Positions 41,933 to 48,021 of a DNA stretch of 64,000 nt are shown piece after piece; position 1 is the stretch's first letter; every line of letters starts with the position of its first letter. The stretch comes from an uncultured Christensenellaceae bacterium. Lineage in GTDB: Bacteria; Bacillota; Clostridia; Christensenellales; Pumilibacteraceae. The translations under genes were made by a program, and so were the position numbers. The notes beneath the pieces are model-generated. The model saw only the letters and a list, made by a program, of their open reading frames with translations. It made no database searches and was not told the DNA's origin. The stretch is taken from contig CAJUNM010000007.1 of the NCBI GenBank assembly GCA_910587805.1, positions 4,708 through 68,707 of the forward strand, written 5' to 3'.

Positions 41933-42027
41933 AGGGCGCGCAATTCCTTATCGAGTTACTTAAATAACCATCACGTCACACCGTTGGTGCGGTTGCAGAG
42001 CGCTTTCTGCATGTCACATCAATCTTT
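41914..42027 (-). ncRNA. Counter-oriented small RNA unit 7 (opposite PBECR toxin 41270)
   Basis: Minus-strand TTGACT (42062-42057), 17 bp, TATAAT (42039-42034). The RNA of about 114 nt is closed by a perfect 14-bp stem AAAGATTGATGTGA/TCACATCAATCTTT (41919-41932 with 42014-42027) and ends in seven T, opposite the last codons of the toxin. The stem arm contains the toxin stop codon. Confidence 0.8.
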
Positions 42028-42146
42028 AATAATATTATACGCTAAGATAAAGACAAAGTCAACAATTAAAGAAAGAAAAAGCAAAAAAGAATTTCGGCAC
42101 GTAAAAATTGAACGGAAGACGGTTATTTGTACACCGGCTGTGGAAA

Positions 42147-42463
42147 ATGTCGGTAGCGGAGTTGAGCAAGGCGTTGCGGAGGAGGTGTCGACTGATAACG
42201 CCTTGACAATTTCGCGTAAACCTGTTAAAATTGTTATGTTGCCGAAAGACATATATGCCGAATTTGACAGTGTGATTAGGACGAGATACGGCAACAAAAT
42301 ACCAAAATACGGTTATGTCATGCTACATAATCCAATCAAGAGATATAATTTCTTTTTGCTATTTAATCATGATGATCATAGCGACCGAAATGTGTGTACT
42401 TGCAAGTTGGATTTGGATCGAGATGCCGACTTGATTAACGATTATTTGGAGAGGTTTGATTAG
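42147..42463 (+). pseudogene. Cargo toxin remnant with a different C-terminal domain
   Basis: From ATG 42147 the frame reads MSVAELSKALRR, the shared leader motif, then shifts. In another frame an open stretch continues to TAG 42461-42463 with VKIVMLPKDIYAEFDSVIRT and LIKRYNFFLLFNHDD-like sequence (PIKRYNFFLLFNHDDHSDRN), which is not PBECR-like. The leader upstream of the motif is lost. ATG 42237 could still express the C-terminal 75 residues alone. Confidence 0.6.
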
Positions 42464-42682
42464 ATGTCAAAGTTAACTAAAAAAACCGAAGAGTTTATCG
42501 ATTTGTGTAAAACTCGCGATGTTGAAAGAGACAATAGCTTGGGTATGTTTTTAACGATTCTCAATTATGATAGAGAACGTTTGGACAAAAATTTACAATC
42601 ATTTATCGAATGGATCAATGCGCATCCGGAAGCCGATGATTGTGCTATGATTGATTATATTCAAGAGAATTATATTAAATAA
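42464..42682 (+). CDS. 72-residue acidic protein after toxin remnant
   Basis: ATG directly follows the TAG of the remnant, so translation is probably coupled. The protein is small, helical and acidic (LQSFIEWINAHPEADDCAMI), the usual make-up of an immunity protein. An antitoxin role for the preceding domain is possible but unproven. Confidence 0.55.
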   Translation: MSKLTKKTEEFIDLCKTRDVERDNSLGMFLTILNYDRERLDKNLQSFIEWINAHPEADDCAMIDYIQENYIK

Positions 42683-42687
42683 ACAAA

Positions 42688-42731
42688 CGAAAAAGCAAAA
42701 AGTACCTGCATATCAAAAATGATATATAGGT
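42688..42731 (-). terminator. Terminator of the Spo0A-C-like gene
   Basis: On the minus strand ACCTATATATCA pairs with TGATATGCAGGT (42731-42704) and is followed by ACTTTTTGCTTTTT. It lies 14 bases beyond the minus-strand gene end. Confidence 0.75.
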
Positions 42732-42744
42732 TACAGGTTGATAG

Positions 42745-43089
42745 CTAATCTGTTTCATAATAAATATTTTTCATTTCCTCGGCAAGGTAAGAAATAACAA
42801 GACCGTTATGTATTTGCGATTCGGGGATTTCTGTACCTACCAATGCTGAGAGCTTTTGGCACAGGTTATAGCTGTGTTCTATGGCATAAGCAATATCTCT
42901 TGCAACGCTTTTATCGTGAATATTCTCGGTAGCGGCTATTCGTTTGTAGATTTTCATAGCGTCGTACTCGCCGTCGGCGTACAGTTCAACTGCTTTTGTC
43001 AAATACTTGAAACCGACAAGTTTCGGCGGCACTCCGCACTTGAGTATGAGGTTCTTTGCGATTAGCCGTTTGGTTTGAGTATTTTTCAT
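42745..43089 (-). CDS. Spo0A C-terminal-domain-like DNA-binding protein
   Basis: The 114-residue protein (KCGVPPKLVGFKYLTKAVEL, ..., SVARDIAYAIEHSYNLCQKL) follows the pattern of the Spo0A effector domain, without a receiver domain. It is the rightmost phage gene, in line with the interrupted lipoprotein gene, so host transcription from 43416 would run through it. It may regulate the prophage, or compete at host Spo0A boxes; both are inference. Confidence 0.72.
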   Translation of the reverse strand: MKNTQTKRLIAKNLILKCGVPPKLVGFKYLTKAVELYADGEYDAMKIYKRIAATENIHDKSVARDIAYAIEHSYNLCQKLSALVGTEIPESQIHNGLVISYLAEEMKNIYYETD

Positions 43090-43124
43090 TGGATAGAATC
43101 TCCTGTGTTTTATTTCGGTCTCTA

Positions 43125-43155
43125 AAGAAGTTAATCCTTAAATAGTAGCCTCGGG
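43125..43155. other. attR: right prophage-chromosome junction
   Basis: Bases 43139-43142 (TAAA) repeat the core at 6073-6076. Rightward is host coding sequence (minus-strand GPEATI); leftward the frame hits a phage-derived TAA (43140-43138). With attL it restores an uninterrupted host codon sequence. Confidence 0.88.
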
Positions 43156-43416
43156 TCCCATAAGCCCTATATCCGCGGAACCGGATATTACGGACGTCAT
43201 TACTTTATCCGCGCCGCCGCCGTTTGACAGCTTTATGTTGATCTTTTCGTCGGCGAAGTATCCGTTATTGATGGCGACGTACAGCGGAGCGTAAAAGATA
43301 GAGTGCGTGACTTCGCTTAGGCGCACGGTTGTCATGTCGTTGTTGCAAGCGAGCATGCACATCGGGCAAGCGGCGAGCGCGGCGGCAGTGAGTAGGGCGG
43401 TCAGTTTGTTTTTCAT
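43138..43416 (-). pseudogene. Substrate-binding lipoprotein, N-terminal 92 codons (split by prophage)
   Basis: ATG 43416 follows GGAGG. It has a lipoprotein signal peptide (MKNKLTALLTAAALAACPMC, lipobox MLAC) and the first lobe of an SsuA/ThiY/NMT1-type binding protein (HSIFYAPLYVAINNGYF, SGSADIGLMGPEATI). The prophage adds a stop at once. The product would be a short lipidated fragment without ligand-binding function. Confidence 0.9.
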
Positions 43417-43428
43417 AGAAATCCTCCG

Positions 43429-43459
43429 GCCCGAATCGGCGTCGTTCGCGCCGTCGGGC
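43429..43459 (-). promoter_or_regulatory. 5' leader hairpin before the lipoprotein start
   Basis: On the minus strand GCCCGA, an inner GGCG/CGCC and TCGGGC form a stable hairpin that ends 2 bases before CGGAGG. It could limit access to the ribosome binding site. No known riboswitch consensus (TPP, SAM, THF) was found in the leader. Confidence 0.45.
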
Positions 43460-43552
43460 AAAATAATATATTTCGGTATATGCGGCGCGTTTCCAAGTGG
43501 TGCGCCGACATATAAATTCGGAGATATTCCACACAAAAGGCTTAAATTGTTG

Positions 43553-43581
43553 TTGACATTCGCGCCGATGTGGAATATACT
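43553..43581 (+). promoter_or_regulatory. Promoter of the 43644 gene
   Basis: TTGACA (43553-43558), 17 bp, TATACT (43576-43581); start about 55 bases before the ATG. Confidence 0.85.
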
Positions 43582-43643
43582 GTATCCATTTGAGGTATGC
43601 GCGCAGGCACTACCCGATAATATCAAGTTGTTCGGAGGTACGT

Positions 43644-44183
43644 ATGGCTAAAAAATCCAAGTCGAAGAATCTCATCAATTACATATTCTTCGGCGCAGTG
43701 CTGGTCGGGCTTGTGCTCGTAGTAGTCGGCATGTTTGTGGGGCAAGTCGTTTTCAAAACTTATAATATTTTGAATGACAGCTACGATGCGAAAAATCTCA
43801 TGCTGTTTGACGAATGGGGCGATAAATCGTTCGGCGCGATCAAAGTGGAAGGAATAAGCAATGTATTTTCGATTGTTTCTTTTGTAATTACGCTCGTAGG
43901 GCTTGCGGTCCTTGCGGTCGACGGCATCTTGCATTGTTTCTTAGGCAAAAACATGAAGATCGTACGCATCATCGGCGCGGCATTGACTGTTGTCGGCGCG
44001 ATTTTGATCTTGGTTTCGGGACTTGTTATGGCTAATCAGTGCTACGGCGACGACAGCATCAAAGAAGCTATGAAAAAAGTTAAAATGAGCTTTTCGGCAG
44101 GCGCAGGAGTTTGGCTCGGGTTTGCCGGCGGACTTGTCGGCGGAATATGCGGAGGACTTCCGCTTTTGAAGGCTTTTAAGTAA
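43644..44183 (+). CDS. Four-span membrane protein, unknown
   Basis: ATG 43644 follows CGGAGG. The 179-residue protein has a basic start (MAKKSKSKN) and hydrophobic segments at about 11-36, 75-95, 106-127 and 150-175, the last Gly-rich. No family is recognised. It is a single-gene unit with its own promoter in front of the riboflavin operon. Confidence 0.65.
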   Translation: MAKKSKSKNLINYIFFGAVLVGLVLVVVGMFVGQVVFKTYNILNDSYDAKNLMLFDEWGDKSFGAIKVEGISNVFSIVSFVITLVGLAVLAVDGILHCFLGKNMKIVRIIGAALTVVGAILILVSGLVMANQCYGDDSIKEAMKKVKMSFSAGAGVWLGFAGGLVGGICGGLPLLKAFK

Positions 44184-44270
44184 TATATGTCGCAAACGGA
44201 GCGAACGTTGTCCGCTCTTTTGATAAACGATTAAAAATCGGCAAGACTGTTGTCAAGTTTGATCAAACGC

Positions 44271-44299
44271 TTGACAATGCGTCGTGGCGGTTATATAAT
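44271..44299 (+). promoter_or_regulatory. Promoter of the riboflavin operon
   Basis: TTGACA (44271-44276), 17 bp, TATAAT (44294-44299). TGTCAAG (44251-44257) and CTTGACA (44270-44276) form an inverted repeat around TGATCA that covers the -35, a possible extra operator. Confidence 0.85.
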
Positions 44300-44311
44300 A
44301 TTCGTATAAGA

Positions 44312-44422
44312 ATAATCTTCGGGGCAGGGTGCGATTCCCTACCGGTGGTATAGCCCACGAGCAGTTTTGCATGATTCGGTGTGATTCCGAAGCCGACGGT
44401 ATAGTCCGGATGTAAGAAGATA
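44312..44422 (+). ncRNA. FMN riboswitch (RFN element)
   Basis: The conserved parts are all present: GGGGCAGGGTG, ATTCCCTACCGGTGGT, AGCCCACGAGC, GTGATTCCGAAGCCGACGGT and AGTCCGGATG, closed by the paired ends ATCTTC and GAAGAT. It binds FMN and switches off the rib genes. It is followed by a terminator hairpin and a hairpin at the ribosome binding site. Confidence 0.97.
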
Positions 44423-44439
44423 GTTTTCAGAAAATCATG

Positions 44440-44471
44440 CTCCGGAATTTTATGTTCCGGAGTTTTGTTTT
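44440..44471 (+). terminator. Riboswitch-controlled terminator
   Basis: CTCCGGAA pairs with TTCCGGAG around a 7-base loop, then TTTTGTTTT. It is in the expected place for FMN-dependent attenuation. Confidence 0.9.
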
Positions 44472-44483
44472 CGGAAGTATTGT

Positions 44484-44507
44484 AAGCCTCGAAGTTTCGA
44501 GGCTTTT
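44484..44507 (+). promoter_or_regulatory. Hairpin enclosing the ribD ribosome binding site
   Basis: AAGCCTCG pairs with CGAGGCTT. The GAGG at 44499-44502 is the only ribosome binding site for ribD (8 bases before ATG) and lies in the stem, so the hairpin also limits translation. It ends in TTTT, so it could act as a second terminator. Confidence 0.65.
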
Positions 44508-44510
44508 GTA

Positions 44511-45590
44511 ATGACCGATGAATTTTACATGAACAAAGCGCTGACGCTCGCAAAGCGCGGACTGGGAAAGGTTTCGCCCAATCCCGCCGTAGGTGCGGTG
44601 ATCGTCAAAGACGGACGCATTATAGGCAGCGGTTATCACGCGCGTTACGGCTCGGCGCATGCCGAGCGTAACGCATTGGATTCATGCGTCTGTTCGCCGC
44701 GCGGCGCGGACATGTACGTAACGCTCGAACCGTGCGCGCACGTAGGGAAACAGCCGCCGTGCGCGGACGCTATAGTAAATGCCGGCATATCGCGCGTCTT
44801 TATAGGTTCGCCCGATCCGAACGAAAAGGTAAACGGTAAAGGCGTCGCGATATTGCGCGAGCACGGCATAACCGTCGCGGAAAACGTATTGCGCGAGCGA
44901 TGCGACAAACTCAACGAAAACTTCTTTCATTACATACGCACGGGCACGCCGTTCGTGTTGTTGAAATACGCAATGACAGCCGACGGCAAGATCGCCGATG
45001 CGTCGGGCGAATCAAAATGGATAACGGGCGAGATAGCGCGCAGACACGTGCATAAAACCCGCAATGCTTTTTCCGCGATCATGGTCGGCGTAAATACGGT
45101 CTTGCGCGACGATCCGATGCTTACGTGCCGAATACGCGGCGGGGTCGATCCGATACGGGTCGTATGCGATACTCGGTTGCGCACGCCGCTCGACAGTTCG
45201 ATCATGGCGACTGCGCGTTCCGTGCGCACCGTCATAGCGACGTGCTCCGACGACACTTGCGCAATAAGCGAGTACGAGCGGCGCGGCGCGGAAGTTTTGC
45301 AGGTGCGCCCGAAAAACGGGAGAGTCGATCTGCGCGCGCTTACGGCTGTTCTCGGGCAGATGAACGTCGACGGGATCATGATCGAAGGCGGCGGCGAGCT
45401 TGCATATTCCGCGCTCGAAGAAGGGATAGTCGGTAAAATCCACGCTTACGTGTCGCCCAAGCTTTTGGGCGGTAGGAACGCCGCTACGCCGATCGGGGGC
45501 GACGGATTCGGGCTGAACGCCGCGCGCAAACTTAAATCGGTCACTATGCGTCGGCTGGGCGAAGATATGTTGATAGAAGGGTATTTGTGA
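44511..45590 (+). CDS. ribD: Bifunctional riboflavin deaminase/reductase
   Basis: The 359-residue enzyme performs the second and third steps of riboflavin synthesis from GTP. N-terminal deaminase zinc site: HAERNAL and PCAHVGKQPPC (about residues 46-85). C-terminal reductase: KYAMTADGKIA, SKWITGE, VGVNTVLRDDP and MIEGGGELA. Length and order are standard. First gene of the FMN-controlled operon; it overlaps ribE by TGATG. Confidence 0.96.
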   Translation: MTDEFYMNKALTLAKRGLGKVSPNPAVGAVIVKDGRIIGSGYHARYGSAHAERNALDSCVCSPRGADMYVTLEPCAHVGKQPPCADAIVNAGISRVFIGSPDPNEKVNGKGVAILREHGITVAENVLRERCDKLNENFFHYIRTGTPFVLLKYAMTADGKIADASGESKWITGEIARRHVHKTRNAFSAIMVGVNTVLRDDPMLTCRIRGGVDPIRVVCDTRLRTPLDSSIMATARSVRTVIATCSDDTCAISEYERRGAEVLQVRPKNGRVDLRALTAVLGQMNVDGIMIEGGGELAYSALEEGIVGKIHAYVSPKLLGGRNAATPIGGDGFGLNAARKLKSVTMRRLGEDMLIEGYL

Positions 45591-46243
45591 TGTTTACGGG
45601 ATTGATAGAGGAAACGGGCAAGATAGAAAAGCTGACGCGAGGACGCAATTCCGCAGCCGTCACGGTCGCGGCAAAGCTCGTGCTCGACGGCATAAAGATC
45701 GGAGATAGTATAGCAGTCGACGGCGTGTGTCTTACCGTATCGGGTTTTACGCCGCGAACGTTTACCGCGGACATAATGCACGAAACGTTGAACCGTACTT
45801 CGTTCCGCTACGCTCGTTCGGGTAGCGCTGTAAATCTCGAACGCGCGATGCCGTCGGACGGCAGGTTCGGCGGACATATAGTGACGGGTCACGTCGACGG
45901 AGCGGGAAGTATTGCGAAAATTGTTTGCGACGGCATTGCGGTCGTATACACGCTGCGCGCGCCGCCGTCGTTGATTCGCTATATCGTCGAAAAAGGTTCG
46001 GTTGCGCTCGACGGCATTTCGCTTACGGTCGCGAGCGTGGACAGACAGAAAAGCGAGTTTTCGGTGTCGGTAATACCGCACACGCTCAACAACACGGCAT
46101 TGCGGTCGAAACGGTCGGGTGCGGCTGTGAACATAGAGTGCGACGTAACGGCAAAGTATATCGAGAGTTTGACGACGTGCAGCGCCTCGCGCGGCGTGGA
46201 TAAAAAATTTTTGTACGATTGCGGATTTACGGAGGAGCAATGA
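45590..46243 (+). CDS. ribE: Riboflavin synthase alpha chain
   Basis: The 217-residue protein has two repeated lumazine-binding barrels: MFTGLIEETG, DGVCLTV, MHETLNRT and HVDGAG in the first; KGSVALDGISLTV and IPHTLNNT in the second. It joins two lumazines to form riboflavin. ATG 45590 overlaps the ribD stop; its own stop overlaps ribBA. Confidence 0.96.
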   Translation: MFTGLIEETGKIEKLTRGRNSAAVTVAAKLVLDGIKIGDSIAVDGVCLTVSGFTPRTFTADIMHETLNRTSFRYARSGSAVNLERAMPSDGRFGGHIVTGHVDGAGSIAKIVCDGIAVVYTLRAPPSLIRYIVEKGSVALDGISLTVASVDRQKSEFSVSVIPHTLNNTALRSKRSGAAVNIECDVTAKYIESLTTCSASRGVDKKFLYDCGFTEEQ

Positions 46244-47427
46244 ACAGTATAGAACAAGCGCTCGACGCGCTGAAAAACGGAAAAATAATAGTAGTCACCG
46301 ACGATGCGGATCGAGAAAACGAGAGCGATCTTGTTTGCGCGGCGCAGTTTGCAACCGCCGAAAACGTCAACTTTATGGCAAAATTCGCCCGCGGGCTTAT
46401 TTGTATGCCTATGTCCGAATATTATGCGGAAAAACTCGGTTTGCCGCAGATGGTAACGCGCAACACCGATAATCACGAAACGGCGTTCACTGTGTCTATA
46501 GACAGCGTTAAAACGACTACGGGCATATCCGCCGAGGAACGTTCGGCTACCGCGCTCGCATGCGTGGACGAGCGCACTGCGCCCGCCGATCTTCGCCGCC
46601 CCGGGCATATGTTCCCATTGCTCGCAAAGGCTAACGGCGTGCTCGAACGCAACGGGCACACCGAAGCGACGGTCGATCTTTGCCGTTTGGCTGGGTTGAA
46701 AGAATGCGGATTGTGTTGCGAGATAATGCGCGACGACGGTACGATGATGCGCGGCGCGGAAGCATGCGATTTTGCGCGTAAACACGGACTTGTTATCGTG
46801 TCGGTTCGCGACCTGCAAAGTTACCGCAAGCGCAACGAAGTTTTCGTCAGTCGTGTTACTGAGAGCGTGCTGCCGACAAAGTTCGGCACGTTCAAGATTT
46901 ACGGGTATGTAAACCGATTAAACGGCGAGCATCACGTTGCGCTCGTAAAAGGCGATATGGGCGACGGTAAAAACGTTTTGACTCGGGTGCATTCGGAATG
47001 TTTGACGGGCGACGTGTTCGGCTCGCTGCGTTGCGATTGCGGCGAACAGCTCGCTACTGCGTTGCGCGCCATAGAAAACGAAGGACGCGGCGTGTTTTTA
47101 TACATGCGGCAGGAGGGGCGCGGCATCGGGCTTATCAACAAGCTTCGGGCATACGAGTTGCAAGAGCAAGGAATGGATACTCTCGAGGCGAATGTTGCGC
47201 TCGGTTTTGCGGGCGACGAGCGCGAGTATTATATCGGCGCGCAGATCCTTCGCGATCTCGGCGTGTCGAGCATGCGGCTTTTGACCAACAATCCCGATAA
47301 GATTTATCAGCTCGAGGATTTCGGACTTAAAATATCCGAGCGCGTTCCCGTCAAGATCGCGCCTACCGAGCACGACGGTTTATATCTGCGCACCAAGGCG
47401 GAAAAAATGGGGCATTTGCTCGATTGA
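46240..47427 (+). CDS. ribBA: DHBP synthase / GTP cyclohydrolase II
   Basis: The 395-residue fusion has the N-terminal DHBP synthase (DDADRENESD, RPGHMFPL, NGHTEATVDL) and C-terminal GTP cyclohydrolase II with zinc cysteines (SECLTGDVFGSLRCDCGEQL) and RQEGRGIGL. It makes both precursors of lumazine. ATG 46240 follows GGAGGAG and overlaps the ribE stop. Confidence 0.97.
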   Translation: MNSIEQALDALKNGKIIVVTDDADRENESDLVCAAQFATAENVNFMAKFARGLICMPMSEYYAEKLGLPQMVTRNTDNHETAFTVSIDSVKTTTGISAEERSATALACVDERTAPADLRRPGHMFPLLAKANGVLERNGHTEATVDLCRLAGLKECGLCCEIMRDDGTMMRGAEACDFARKHGLVIVSVRDLQSYRKRNEVFVSRVTESVLPTKFGTFKIYGYVNRLNGEHHVALVKGDMGDGKNVLTRVHSECLTGDVFGSLRCDCGEQLATALRAIENEGRGVFLYMRQEGRGIGLINKLRAYELQEQGMDTLEANVALGFAGDEREYYIGAQILRDLGVSSMRLLTNNPDKIYQLEDFGLKISERVPVKIAPTEHDGLYLRTKAEKMGHLLD

Positions 47428-47475
47428 ATAATCTAATAAAATAAAAACAATTATAAACACAAAAAGGAGATTTTT

Positions 47476-47940
47476 ATGAATAAGTTTGAAGGAAAACTCG
47501 TAGCAAGCAATATCAAGATCGGTATCGTAGTATCGCGGTTCAACGATTTTATCACAAACAAACTGCTCGACGGCGCGCTCGACGGTCTTACTCGGCACGG
47601 CGTGGCGGAGAGCGATGTTGACGTTGCGTACGTTCCCGGCGCGTTCGAGATACCGCTCGTTGCATCCAAGTTCGCAAAATCGAAAAAGTACGATGCAGTC
47701 ATATGCTTGGGTGCGGTCATCCGCGGCAGCACCACGCATTACGATTATGTGTGCAACGAGGTGTCGAAGGGCGTGGCTCAGGTGTCGTTGAGCGAGGGGC
47801 TGCCCGTTATATTCGGCGTGCTCACCACGGAGAATATAGAACAGGCAATAGAACGCGCAGGCACGAAGTCGGGCAATAAAGGGTACGATTGCGCGTTGAG
47901 CGCGATCGAAACGGTAAACCTTTTGCGTGCCGTCGAATAA
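47476..47940 (+). CDS. ribH: Lumazine synthase
   Basis: The 154-residue protein has VSRFNDFIT, VPGAFEIPLVA, CLGAVIRGSTTHYDYV and FGVLTTENIEQAIERAGTKSG, all hallmarks of the lumazine synthase fold and active site. It forms lumazine from the ribBA and ribD products. Last gene of the operon, 48 bases after ribBA, with AAAGGAG. Confidence 0.97.
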   Translation: MNKFEGKLVASNIKIGIVVSRFNDFITNKLLDGALDGLTRHGVAESDVDVAYVPGAFEIPLVASKFAKSKKYDAVICLGAVIRGSTTHYDYVCNEVSKGVAQVSLSEGLPVIFGVLTTENIEQAIERAGTKSGNKGYDCALSAIETVNLLRAVE

Positions 47941-48021
47941 TATTGCGAGTTTATCGGATGTAAAAATCGATTGCGTTTTTTTCGTAAGTATGATAAACTT
48001 ATATCTTGATAGGTGTATATT

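Larger units (their letters stand above)
6074..43140. mobile_element. Complete 37-kb prophage inserted in an ABC importer binding-protein gene
   Basis: The edges are set by reconstruction of the interrupted host gene. Contents are integrase, two repressors, recombination and replication genes, terminase, portal, capsid, connector, tail and receptor-binding genes, membrane proteins and cargo genes. The order is that of a lambda-like temperate phage of Firmicutes. No tape-measure gene and no recognisable endolysin were found, so a short-tailed or otherwise divergent virion is possible. The TAG codon in the integrase suggests that excision may be impaired. Confidence 0.95.

Noticed and set aside
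43417..43552. A TPP or other known riboswitch before the importer lipoprotein gene
   Set aside because: No conserved THI-box or other aptamer core is present; only a short hairpin next to the ribosome binding site.
47941..48021. A T-box leader for valS
   Set aside because: The upstream region is only 81 bases and lacks the T-box sequence and an antiterminator.
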